Source of the DNA: JAWPMT01 sp965227935
GTDB lineage: Bacteria; Bacteroidota; Bacteroidia; Cytophagales; Cyclobacteriaceae
Assembly (NCBI GenBank): GCA_965227935.1
Contig: CBDDGS010000037.1
Span: 1-64,000 of the forward strand
Direction of reading: 5' to 3'
DNA: 64,000 nt
Of the stretch, positions 8,312-17,205 are shown in pieces; the first letter of the stretch is position 1, and each line of letters opens with the position of its first letter. The notes beneath the pieces were generated by a model. The model was not told the DNA's origin and searched no databases. It worked only from the letters and a program-made list of their open reading frames with translations. A program made the translations under genes and the position numbers.

Positions 8312-11218
8312 ATGATATTCAAAACCCGATTGCTCGCTGCAACTCTTATGCTGGTTGTGGTTGGATGCTTTTACTCCTGCGAAAAACCTCTGGAATCAGA
8401 TCCACTCGCCTGGCCGGAAATCACGAATGAGACCAAACCCTGGACCCGATGGTGGTGGCATGGCAGTGCGGTGACCAAGGAAGGGATCACGTCCGAACTG
8501 GAGCAACTGAAGGGCATAGGTATTGGCGGTGTAGAGCTCACGCCGATCTTTGGCATCATCGGGAAGGAGGAGCAATTCATCGACTACCTCTCGCCGGAGT
8601 GGATGGAGATGTTCATGCACACGCTGAAGGAGGCCGAGCGATTGGGTCTGGGCGTGGACATGGCAACAGGAACAGGTTGGCCCTTTGGCGGGCCCTGGAT
8701 CGGGGCAGATCACGCTCCTAAGAATATGGTCTCCAAGAGTTTCGAACTACAGGGAGGAGAGAAGCTAAGCGAACCCGTCCAATACACCCAGGAGCCACTG
8801 GTTCGATCCGTGACCAATATGGTGTACCAACTCTATGGCATTTACCGGGTACCGGGGGAGGAGATCACTGGATCTATGAAGGAGCCAGAGTTTCTCGAGC
8901 AGCGACCGAGGTTGAATATCAGTGACATCAACGAGCCAATTTCCAGCAACACGAATCTCCAGGCTTTGGCGCTTGACCAGGTAAGATTTGAAAAAGAGTT
9001 GCCACTGGTGACATTGATGGCCTATAGCGATGCGGGTCAGGTGGTGGATTTGACCGAGCGAGTGGCTGAGGAGGGGATATTGGATTGGGTCGCCCCGGAA
9101 GGATCTTGGGAACTTGTCGCGCTTTTCCAGGGATGGCATGGCAAGATGGTAGAGCGGGCAGCACCAGGAGGTGAGGGCAATACATTGGACCACTTCTCAG
9201 AGGGGGCGATCAATACCTATCTGGCGCGTTTTGACAGTGCCTTTGCAGATGCGGACATCAGCTACCTCCGCGCCTTTTTCAATGATTCCTATGAGGTGGA
9301 TGACGCGCGTGGGGAAGCAGACTGGACGCCGGAGCTATTCGATGAATTTGAGCGAAGAAGAGGTTACGACCTGCGCCACTACCTTCGCGAGCTATTGAGT
9401 GGGAGTGACGATGAGATGTCCCGGAGGGTCCTTTCCGACTACCGTGAGACCATTGGCGAGTTACTGCTGGAGAAGTTCACAAACAATTGGGATCAGTGGG
9501 CTGAAGCTCAAGGAGCACTCATTCGAAGTCAGGCGCACGGATCCCCCGGCAACCTGCTGGATCTGTATGCGGCCAGTGATATTCCCGAGACGGAAGGCAC
9601 CGATCCGATCGCCAGTCAGTTTGCCTCCTCGGCGGCCCACGTTTCTGGCAAGCGGCTGTCCTCCTCCGAGGCTGCTACGTGGCTGGATGAGCATTTCCTC
9701 TCGTCCCTGGCTGATATCAGGGTAAATGTGGAGCGGTATCTACTGAGCGGTATCAACCACGTGTTTTATCATGGGACGGCTTATAGTCCCGACGATGAGC
9801 CCTGGCCCGGTTACCTCTTTTACGCGGCCATCCACGCCAACGATCGCAATACCTGGTGGCAAGACTTCGGTCAACTCAATCAATACATTGCCAGAGTGCA
9901 GTCGTTTCTGCAGGCGGGTAAGCCTGCTAATGAGGTGCTCGTGTACTTCCCCATTCATGATCTGTACGCTACTCCAGGTCATGAGAGGCTCGTTCACTTC
10001 GACCTGGGAAGGGGTGCCTTCGAAGAGTCATCCGCTGATGTAGTGGCCACATGGCTCCGTGAAAATGGGTACTCATTTGATTTCATTTCCGATGCTCAGT
10101 TGCTCACAGCAACTGGTTCATCTTCCATTACAACCGCTGGCTGCGATTATCAGGTGCTATTTGTGCCCGGCTGTGAATACATGCCCATCTCGACGCTGCA
10201 GAAGATTTTGGAGTTCGCCCAAGCCGGGACAACTGTCATCTTCGCAGAAGGGTTTCCGCAAGGTCCTCCGGGCATGACAGACCTGGAGAACCGACAGGCG
10301 AGATTTGATCAGTTGGTAGGGGAATTACAAAAAGCAGAGGGTGTAACTACGACCAACGACATTGCCGTAGCGTTGGCTTCTCAATCTGGTGTCAGACGGG
10401 AGCCGATGGTCGACCTTGGTCTCCAGTGGATCAAAAGGGATACCGGGGAGGGGAGCTACTATTTTGTTGTCAACCAGAGTGACACGCCCATTGACGGCTA
10501 CGTCCCGATGTCGGCCCCTGCAGAAGGCGCAATCATCTTTGATCCTGAAACAGGGATCAATGGCGTGGCGCAGACACGTACCAACGAGGTGGGAATTGAG
10601 GTGTACCTTCAGCTGTTTCCGGGTGAGTCTTTGATCGTGGCCACTCACAGCAACACCCTTCCAGGGACTTCATTTCCCTACTTCGAGGAGCGAGGCGAGC
10701 CTACTGTACTAAGTCGTCCGTGGGAGGTTGCTTTCCTGAGGGGAGGGCCCACATTGCCAGAGCCTGTGACTGACAGAGACCTTTTGCCGTGGACCTCTTT
10801 GGAAAATGAAGGTATTTCCGAATTTTCCGGTACAGCTTCCTATAGGACAACTTTTGATCGTCCTGCCGGAGAGGTGTGGAAGCTCGACCTGGGAACAGTA
10901 AAGGAGAGCGCCCGTGTCTTTGTCAATGGTAAGGAGGTCGGAACACTCATCGGACCGGAATACTCCCTAACTCTTGTTGCCGCCGATCTTACGCCGACCA
11001 ATACACTCGAGATCCAGGTGACTAACCTGATGGCCAACCGCATTGCTGATATGGACAAGAAAGGCGTCTTTTGGAAGAAGTTTTACAACATCAACTTCCC
11101 AGCGCGGCTGGCTGCCAACCGCACCGCCGGCCTTTTCGATGCTTCAGCATGGGAGCCAATGGAATCGGGTTTGATCGGGCCGGTGACCATTACTCGGTTA
11201 AAAGAGAAGTCGTTCTGA
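8312..11218 (+). CDS. GH106-like glycoside hydrolase, lipoprotein
   Basis: This 968-residue protein begins with a lipoprotein signal peptide (LMLVVVGC, Cys19, or Cys23). Residues 44-80 carry the block PWTRWWWHGSAVT followed by EGITSELEQLKGIGIGGVEL, the hallmark of the GH106 alpha-L-rhamnosidase-like family. The long middle is a TIM-barrel with inserts, with candidate acidic residues in segments such as FNDSYEVD. The C-terminus (from about residue 838, SYRTTFDR) is a galactose-binding-like jelly roll with LDLGTVKESARVFVNG. GH106 enzymes remove L-rhamnose from pectin or ulvan side chains. No SusCD of its own is adjacent. It precedes the alginate locus but lies upstream of the regulator's operator, so membership is doubtful. 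Linkage specificity cannot be read from sequence. Confidence 0.85.
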   Translation: MIFKTRLLAATLMLVVVGCFYSCEKPLESDPLAWPEITNETKPWTRWWWHGSAVTKEGITSELEQLKGIGIGGVELTPIFGIIGKEEQFIDYLSPEWMEMFMHTLKEAERLGLGVDMATGTGWPFGGPWIGADHAPKNMVSKSFELQGGEKLSEPVQYTQEPLVRSVTNMVYQLYGIYRVPGEEITGSMKEPEFLEQRPRLNISDINEPISSNTNLQALALDQVRFEKELPLVTLMAYSDAGQVVDLTERVAEEGILDWVAPEGSWELVALFQGWHGKMVERAAPGGEGNTLDHFSEGAINTYLARFDSAFADADISYLRAFFNDSYEVDDARGEADWTPELFDEFERRRGYDLRHYLRELLSGSDDEMSRRVLSDYRETIGELLLEKFTNNWDQWAEAQGALIRSQAHGSPGNLLDLYAASDIPETEGTDPIASQFASSAAHVSGKRLSSSEAATWLDEHFLSSLADIRVNVERYLLSGINHVFYHGTAYSPDDEPWPGYLFYAAIHANDRNTWWQDFGQLNQYIARVQSFLQAGKPANEVLVYFPIHDLYATPGHERLVHFDLGRGAFEESSADVVATWLRENGYSFDFISDAQLLTATGSSSITTAGCDYQVLFVPGCEYMPISTLQKILEFAQAGTTVIFAEGFPQGPPGMTDLENRQARFDQLVGELQKAEGVTTTNDIAVALASQSGVRREPMVDLGLQWIKRDTGEGSYYFVVNQSDTPIDGYVPMSAPAEGAIIFDPETGINGVAQTRTNEVGIEVYLQLFPGESLIVATHSNTLPGTSFPYFEERGEPTVLSRPWEVAFLRGGPTLPEPVTDRDLLPWTSLENEGISEFSGTASYRTTFDRPAGEVWKLDLGTVKESARVFVNGKEVGTLIGPEYSLTLVAADLTPTNTLEIQVTNLMANRIADMDKKGVFWKKFYNINFPARLAANRTAGLFDASAWEPMESGLIGPVTITRLKEKSF

Positions 11219-11382
11219 CGCCGAGTAAAGCTTTAAAGACCAGTTCAGTCTTTCTTAAGTAAAGGCAAAGGATAGGTGGTTTTAGTGATTCTAGTCACGA
11301 AATCGATTTCCATTTAAAGAATTTTAATTTGAAAGGGCTCTTTTCTTGCAAATTTTTTGGTTTTGTAATTATTCACACTAAA

Positions 11383-11409
11383 TTGGTCAACCAGTTTCTG
11401 GTTAACTAG
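11383..11409 (+). promoter_or_regulatory. Candidate GntR (FadR/UxuR-type) operator
   Basis: Two near-palindromes lie next to each other just before the regulator gene: TTGGTCAACCAG at 11383-11394 and CTGGTTAACTAG at 11398-11409. Both match the TGGT-NN-ACCA/ACTA form of operators known for uronate-responsive FadR-family regulators such as UxuR/ExuR (TTGGTnnACCAA). The second copy ends 7 bases before the ATG at 11416, which suits autorepression. I did not find a third copy in front of susC or other genes of the locus. Confidence 0.6.
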
Positions 11410-11415
11410 AAGACA

Positions 11416-12129
11416 ATGGCACAAGAACTACTAAATACATTCAAAGAGATAGTCATCGAGAAGCCCGGAGATAAGATTATCACGCAGATCCGGGAGCTAA
11501 TCAGCTCAGGCCAGCTCAAACCTGGTGACAAGCTGCCCTCTGAAAGAATGTTGAGCGAGAAATTTGGAGTAGGACGGACTTATGTTCGCGATGCCATTCG
11601 TAAGCTGGAGTTCTATGGGATCTTAAAGACATTACCTCAGAGTGGTACAGTCGTAGCCGGCATCGGTATTACCGCACTAGAAGGCTTGATCACCGACGTC
11701 CTTGGACTACAAGGCAACGATTTTCATTCATTAGTTGAAACACGAGTGTTACTCGAGACCAACTCTGCCAGGTTTGCTGCGCTTAGGAGAACGGATGAGG
11801 ACATCGTAAAGATTGCCGAAACACTGAGTGCCTATGAAGAGGCAGTGAAAGCAGGTAAGTCCGCGGTAGAAGAAGATTTACTTTTTCACTTGCAGATTGC
11901 AGAGGCCAGTAAGAATTCTGTCCTCAAGTCTTTGATGCTGATTGTCACCCCGGATATTTTGACCTACTTCAAAGCCAACAACGTCTGCGAAGGCCCTCGC
12001 CCGAAGCGCGCATTGGACGAACACCACCAGATCTTAGAACACATCAATAGAAAAGACGCGGAGAGTGCGGAAGAGGCCATGAGGGAACACCTGAGTGATC
12101 TGTTGACTTTCACCTCCGATAAATACTAA
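11416..12129 (+). CDS. GntR-family regulator, FadR subfamily (FCD domain)
   Basis: This 237-residue protein has an N-terminal winged helix (about residues 15-80) with LKPGDKLPSERMLSEKFGVG, and RTYVRDAIRKLEFYGIL as the recognition-helix region. A C-terminal all-helical FCD domain (about 95-225) contains HLQIAEASKN and a final DEHHQILEHI segment, which supplies the histidines expected of the metal/ligand site. The FCD subfamily commonly senses sugar acids. As first gene of the alginate locus with an operator directly upstream, it is the likely local repressor, with KDG, DEH or a related acid as the candidate inducer (inference). The ATG at 11416 is the only sensible start. Confidence 0.9.
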   Translation: MAQELLNTFKEIVIEKPGDKIITQIRELISSGQLKPGDKLPSERMLSEKFGVGRTYVRDAIRKLEFYGILKTLPQSGTVVAGIGITALEGLITDVLGLQGNDFHSLVETRVLLETNSARFAALRRTDEDIVKIAETLSAYEEAVKAGKSAVEEDLLFHLQIAEASKNSVLKSLMLIVTPDILTYFKANNVCEGPRPKRALDEHHQILEHINRKDAESAEEAMREHLSDLLTFTSDKY

Positions 12130-12289
12130 CAATACCTAATAACTACTTAAACCAATCTATGCTTATGCCCAACAATACGATTGATTGACAAAAGAACAGG
12201 CCAGCTCAGAGCAGGCCCGTATGGCAGGAAACGGACACTCGTTCAGGCCCTCGCGAAAAAGTCTGTCACGCGTGTGTTCCTACTTGTAA

Positions 12290-12302
12290 CGCTAATTTAG
12301 CG
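12290..12302. promoter_or_regulatory. Palindrome in the susC promoter region
   Basis: CGCTAATTTAGCG is an odd palindrome with 6-base arms. It lies about 80 bases before susC, between a CTTG (12283-12286) and a TATTTTC stretch that might serve as weak -33 and -7 boxes with a short spacer. It could be an operator or a leader hairpin. It does not resemble the TGGT/ACCA sites in front of the regulator gene. Confidence 0.25.
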
Positions 12303-12379
12303 CTATTTTCTTATAAAGCGAAGAGACCCATCATCGACCTGCCCGACTCCATCGGTCCCTTCACGATCTTAAAAAAAGT

Positions 12380-15300
12380 ATGATGAAGTTTTATTTTTTG
12401 AAACATTCAGTGAATGCCTGCATGTTCTTTATGGCATTTGCTTTGATGCTGGTTATACCTGCAAGTGCGCAGGCCCAGCGGGTTTCGGGTACGGTGGTGG
12501 ATGACACCAACTCACCAATTCCCGGATTGACGGTACTGGAGAAGGGTACCAGCAACGGGACGATTACTAACGAACAAGGCGAGTATGCGCTTAGCGCTGG
12601 AGGAGATGCCACTCTGGTATTTTCCTTTATTGGTTTTGTCACTCAGGAAGTCCAGGTGGGAGGACGTTCGCAAATCGACGTAACGATGTCGGTCGACCTT
12701 CAGGAGTTGGAAGAGGTTGTTGTCGTAGGATACGGTACTCGGAAGAAGTCACACAATACCGGCGCGATCGCGCAGGTGGGAGGTGAGGAAATCGCCGCCC
12801 TCCAGGTAAATCGTGTGGACGATGCTTTGGCAGGAAAGCTGCCGGGAGTGTACATCCAGAATCAAAATGGAGAGCCTGGCGCGGATCCAAAAATCCAAAT
12901 CCGAGCTGCCTCCTCAATTACGGGCAATTCTGATCCTCTGATTGTAGTGGATGGGTATCCCATATCTGGAAGTTTGGCCACAGTCAATCCAAACGATATC
13001 GAGAGTTTGGAGGTACTGAAGGATGCAGCCTCAGCGGCAATCTACGGGTCGCGGGGAGCCAATGGTGTGATTCTTGTCACTACTAAAAAAGGAAGATCCG
13101 GCAAGGCTTCCTTCAGCTATAACATGTTTGCCAGTACCTCGCACAAGTATCGTAAGGATAATATCAATCCGACTGCAGGGGAGTGGGCCGAAACGATCGA
13201 AACCAATATAGCCAATGGCTCATTCGATGTTTCTGAGATGGATCCGGAGCTGTTGGATTACAGGGTCAACGCTTTCAAGAATTCACCTGATGTAGTCGCG
13301 GTGGAAGACTGGCTCTTTGACAACGGTAGCAGTATGAACCACGACTTCAGCGTCAGTGGCGGCACACAGGACGTCAATTACTTCGCCTCCATGGGCTACC
13401 TCAATACTGAAGGAATCGTTAGAGATCAAGGGTTTGAGCGATTCAATGCAAGATTGAACCTCGATGCCAAATTGGGAGACCGGTTCAAGACTGGATTGAA
13501 TATCACAGGCTTTGCCTCTGAAAGAGATATCGTAGGATGGGACATGAGAGACATCCTACGAGCCTATAGTGTTCACCCGATTTATCATACGGAAGCATCC
13601 ATTGCCTTTGTCCAGCAACTGGACCAGCAGGCGCAAGCTTTGGGGCTGGCTCCATTCGATAATGGTTTCAGAGGTGGTGCTGATGCTCCGTGGAATAGCA
13701 GTATCTACACGCTGGAGCCCGGTATGACGGCCCAAGACTGGCATTATGGAAGGTCTGGCAATGGTATTGGCGGCTCAGGTGATGCCGGTCCCGCTACGAA
13801 GCTGGACAATACAGACCGATGGGAAAAGACCTACTTTGCCAATATCAGCTCATACCTCCAATTCGAGATCATCGACGGCCTCAATATCAAGACGGTCCTT
13901 GGGGGTGACTTCAACGATACCAGAAACTTCTACTCCAGAACTTTGGAATTCGATTCCCGTGCGAGAAGCACACAAACGAATCTGGACCAGACGGATACAA
14001 AAAGGACTTCGGTTTTGAGTGAGACGACCTTGAATTACTCGCAGGAGTTTGGTAGCCATGATATCTCTGCAGTGGCAGGTGTCGAATTTCAGAACTTCTA
14101 CATCACTGGCCTGGCCTTGGACGGCACCAACGTGCCCTATGGACAGCCTTTAAATTACGCCCTGCTTGATCCTGCGGACATCAGCGTGTCAGAGCGAAAT
14201 GAGACCATTGCTCGGAGAAGCGTCTTCGGTCGAATCAACTATGCTTTCGATGATCGCTACCTGGCGTCTGTATCACTAAGAAGAGATGGCGATTCACGGT
14301 TTGGGGAGAACAATCGGTGGGAGACGTTCCCCGCCCTTTCATTGGGATGGAATGTGCACAACGAAGCTTTCTACAACTCAAATTTCCTAAGCAATCTGAA
14401 GCTGCGGTTTAGTACTGGGTCCCTTGGAACTACTTCTAACCTAGGAGCCTATAGCTCACTGAGTCTCTTGAATCCACAGGCGTCAGTGCTTGGAAATGCA
14501 TTCCTGATCCCCTCAGATGTGGCCAATCCTGACCTGACCTGGCAGACCAATACAGAAACCAACTACGGTGTCAACCTAGGTTTCCTTGGCAATCGTTTCA
14601 CATTGGGTGTTGACTTCTACACGTCGAACATCGAAGAGATCTTGATTGATCAGAGTGTATCAGAGGTATTGGGTACTACTTCAGTAAGACTCAATTCCGG
14701 CGACGTGAAGAGTTCGGGATTGGAATTTGAGTTGTTTGTCGATGTTTTGGAGAAGGGGCCAGTGACATGGACCATCAACGCGAACTTGTCGACTGTCAAT
14801 ACGGAGATCACGGACTTGGGTGGTCTTGATGAATTAGCTCCCACCATCTATGGACAAAGTGGTCGAGGTCCTGTTTTCAGAAACTACGTAGGTGGCGAGA
14901 TCGGCGAAATGTGGGGATTGGAGACCATAGGACAAGTGGAGATGGTTCATGTGGAGGATCCCACTAGAAACAATGGTATCAGCAGTGGTGAGTACTATGT
15001 AGTCGACCAGAATGGTGACGGTGTTATTGACCGAACAAGAACCGTCGCTGAAGGCGGAGACCTTGTCAAAATTGGTAGCAACGTTCCGGATTTCTACTGG
15101 GGACTTTCCAGTTCATTGAGCTACAAAGACTTCGATATGTCATTCGTCTTCCAGGGAGCCCAGGGAGGTGACGTCTTCAATATCGATCCACTGTACTATG
15201 AGTCACAGTGGGGTGGAAGACTGCGAGACAGCTTTGATGCCAACGACGACGGTATCGCTGATCACAATGGTGAACACTATGTTCGCGCAAGGGACCAAAC

Positions 15301-15583
15301 CGATGCTATGGTCCAGGATGCCTCTTATGTAGCCTTGAGAAATATGACGATTGGCTACACCCTCAACCCACTGTGGGTCAACAAAGTAGGCATCAGCAAT
15401 GCGCGTGTGTATCTGGCTGCCACCAACCTGTTGTACTTGTGGGCAGACGACTACACGTCATTCAACCCGGAAGGCGTGGAGACCACCAATTCCGGATACC
15501 TGGGGCCAACAACTTACGGGGTTCAAGTGGGTGCCAGCCCTATTACCCGAAGCTTCACTGTTGGTTTGAATGTTAATTTCTAA
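12380..15583 (+). CDS. SusC/RagA-type TonB-dependent outer-membrane transporter
   Basis: This 1067-residue protein begins with a signal peptide (cleavage near SAQA), then a carboxypeptidase-regulatory-like domain (about 33-110: GTVVDDTNSPIPGLTV), a TonB box region (EEVVVVGYGTRKK), the plug domain (about 120-235: LAGKLPGVYIQNQNGEPG, DPLIVVDGYPI, AAIYGSRGANGVILVTTKKG) and a long beta-barrel ending in the aromatic residue F. It imports glycan oligomers across the outer membrane using TonB energy, together with the SusD lipoprotein encoded 10 bases downstream. The locus context predicts alginate oligosaccharides. The leader upstream contains a small palindrome. Length and domain order are typical; nothing is truncated. 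Confidence 0.97.
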   Translation: MMKFYFLKHSVNACMFFMAFALMLVIPASAQAQRVSGTVVDDTNSPIPGLTVLEKGTSNGTITNEQGEYALSAGGDATLVFSFIGFVTQEVQVGGRSQIDVTMSVDLQELEEVVVVGYGTRKKSHNTGAIAQVGGEEIAALQVNRVDDALAGKLPGVYIQNQNGEPGADPKIQIRAASSITGNSDPLIVVDGYPISGSLATVNPNDIESLEVLKDAASAAIYGSRGANGVILVTTKKGRSGKASFSYNMFASTSHKYRKDNINPTAGEWAETIETNIANGSFDVSEMDPELLDYRVNAFKNSPDVVAVEDWLFDNGSSMNHDFSVSGGTQDVNYFASMGYLNTEGIVRDQGFERFNARLNLDAKLGDRFKTGLNITGFASERDIVGWDMRDILRAYSVHPIYHTEASIAFVQQLDQQAQALGLAPFDNGFRGGADAPWNSSIYTLEPGMTAQDWHYGRSGNGIGGSGDAGPATKLDNTDRWEKTYFANISSYLQFEIIDGLNIKTVLGGDFNDTRNFYSRTLEFDSRARSTQTNLDQTDTKRTSVLSETTLNYSQEFGSHDISAVAGVEFQNFYITGLALDGTNVPYGQPLNYALLDPADISVSERNETIARRSVFGRINYAFDDRYLASVSLRRDGDSRFGENNRWETFPALSLGWNVHNEAFYNSNFLSNLKLRFSTGSLGTTSNLGAYSSLSLLNPQASVLGNAFLIPSDVANPDLTWQTNTETNYGVNLGFLGNRFTLGVDFYTSNIEEILIDQSVSEVLGTTSVRLNSGDVKSSGLEFELFVDVLEKGPVTWTINANLSTVNTEITDLGGLDELAPTIYGQSGRGPVFRNYVGGEIGEMWGLETIGQVEMVHVEDPTRNNGISSGEYYVVDQNGDGVIDRTRTVAEGGDLVKIGSNVPDFYWGLSSSLSYKDFDMSFVFQGAQGGDVFNIDPLYYESQWGGRLRDSFDANDDGIADHNGEHYVRARDQTDAMVQDASYVALRNMTIGYTLNPLWVNKVGISNARVYLAATNLLYLWADDYTSFNPEGVETTNSGYLGPTTYGVQVGASPITRSFTVGLNVNF

Positions 15584-15593
15584 AGACAATAAA

Positions 15594-16907
15594 ATGAAGA
15601 CTGTATATATATTTTTAGGAGCATTGCTGCTGATCACGGCGTGTGCCGAAGATTTGGATCAGTTCCCACCGAACATTGAGAGTTCGGGCTCATTGACAGA
15701 TTTTGAAGGAGTACTCAATGCTGCCTACTACTATCAGCATGCCTCCGCCACACCAATGGCGGTAATGGGAGACTTCCGGGCTGACAACGCCTTTATGTTC
15801 GAACCTCCTTATACTGAGTTTGACGTTTTTGGACCTGGTTTGACCGCAATGGAAGATCAGTTTTTCAGTCCTTTGTATTCGGGACTATACAAGTCCATAT
15901 TGAGTGCTAACAACGTCATCGAAAACTCGGCAGTCGCGACGGAGGTGGCTGAGGCCAAGTTCTTGAGAGGGTTGTCATATTTCAAACTCGTACTAGTGTT
16001 TGGAGACGTGCCAGTCAATCTATCTTCCACGCCGAGTGTTTCTGATCCATCCATTTTGGAGCGACAGTCAGCGGCAGAGGTTTACACAAACGTGATCATT
16101 CCTGACTTGCAGGACGCGATTGCCGGGCTGGATACGGAAATCGTCGACGGTCGAGCTTCTCAACTGGCGGCTCAGGCATTATTAGGGAAAGTACATGTGC
16201 ACCGAGGCGACTTTGGTAGTGCCCAATCGCATCTCGCAGCTGTCGTCAATGGCGCAGCGGGTGCCGGCATCGCCTTGCAGGAGAACTTTGCCGACATTTT
16301 TGGTGAAGCGAATGACCTGAATTCAGAGATCATCTTTGCAACGCAAATTTCAAGCTCTATTGTCGATGAGTATGGCTTCTCAGAGTTCTGGTCATGGTCT
16401 GGCGGATTGGATACCAAATCCCTCAATCCTCTAGATCAGGACCTCGTTGACGCTTTTGATGCCAGCCCTGGAGATCTTCGAAGAGATGTGACGATCGATA
16501 CAGCAGTGATGGCTTCTCCGAAGTTCCCTCAAACCGGGGGCCCTGATCATGATTGGATTGAGATCAGGTTGGCGGATGTCATCATGCTATATGCCGAGAC
16601 GTTGAACGAGACAGGCTCCTCGGCTGAGGACGTGCTTGACTTGCTCGATCCTATCCGCACAAGGGCCGGACTGGATCCATTGGATCACACAGTGCTGAAT
16701 ACACAAGCCTTGGTACGCCAGGCTATTCAGGACGAAAGAAGACTCGAGCTGGCCTTTGAAGGGCAACGATGGTTCGATTTGGTACGAACTGGCACCGTCG
16801 ATGCAGAGATGGGGGAGACAGTGGATAGCCGATATCACATCTTTCCGATCCCTATATCAGAGGTGCTTGCGAGCTTCGGCGTCATCACGCAAAACGATGG
16901 CTACTAG
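15594..16907 (+). CDS. SusD/RagB-type surface glycan-binding lipoprotein
   Basis: From ATG 15594 the product opens with a lipoprotein signal peptide (LGALLLITAC). The body is TPR-like, with AKFLRGLSYFKLVLVFGDVPV, a hallmark of the SusD superfamily, and the C-terminal block LADVIMLYAETLNETG followed by DERRLELAFEGQRWFDLVR. At 437 residues it is short for SusD, but alginate-type SusD proteins are often compact. It caps the SusC barrel and holds the oligosaccharide at the cell surface. The spacing of 10 bases after susC implies one transcript. Confidence 0.97.
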   Translation: MKTVYIFLGALLLITACAEDLDQFPPNIESSGSLTDFEGVLNAAYYYQHASATPMAVMGDFRADNAFMFEPPYTEFDVFGPGLTAMEDQFFSPLYSGLYKSILSANNVIENSAVATEVAEAKFLRGLSYFKLVLVFGDVPVNLSSTPSVSDPSILERQSAAEVYTNVIIPDLQDAIAGLDTEIVDGRASQLAAQALLGKVHVHRGDFGSAQSHLAAVVNGAAGAGIALQENFADIFGEANDLNSEIIFATQISSSIVDEYGFSEFWSWSGGLDTKSLNPLDQDLVDAFDASPGDLRRDVTIDTAVMASPKFPQTGGPDHDWIEIRLADVIMLYAETLNETGSSAEDVLDLLDPIRTRAGLDPLDHTVLNTQALVRQAIQDERRLELAFEGQRWFDLVRTGTVDAEMGETVDSRYHIFPIPISEVLASFGVITQNDGY

Positions 16908-17205
16908 AGCTGAGTTCTCTTCATAGCAATATAAACCGTGAGGTGGTGGGTAACTGCCCGGGCGATAGGCTCGGGCAGGATCCCTGCCTTACCAATCTGG
17001 ATTTTTTTAGTGGGCACAGCAAAGTGCTGCTGACCCATACTTGTCGGAGGTAGGTCCATATGAACTATCGCCTCCCAACGAGACAATTTTTCGAAGTGCC
17101 AAAATACCGATGAACTGGATAAGCGGAGCTTTTTCTGAAGTCTCAAACCCACGCGTCTATCAACCCAACAATGGGCCAGGGAGCCTTTTGAATCGATAAG
17201 ATATT
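16908..17205. other. Gap between susD and the PL6 lyase gene, with one hairpin
   Basis: No gene is supported in these 298 bases. An inverted repeat pairs CTGCCCG (16954-16960) with CGGGCAG (16972-16978) around an 11-base loop. No U-tract follows, so it might be an RNA-processing or attenuating structure that tunes enzyme expression relative to SusCD. The minus-strand frame 16904-17152 has no recognisable protein features and I treat it as chance. Confidence 0.4.

Noticed and set aside
16904..17152. 82-codon minus-strand frame after susD
   Set aside because: No recognisable protein feature and no conserved start context; the region is better explained as a leader with a hairpin.
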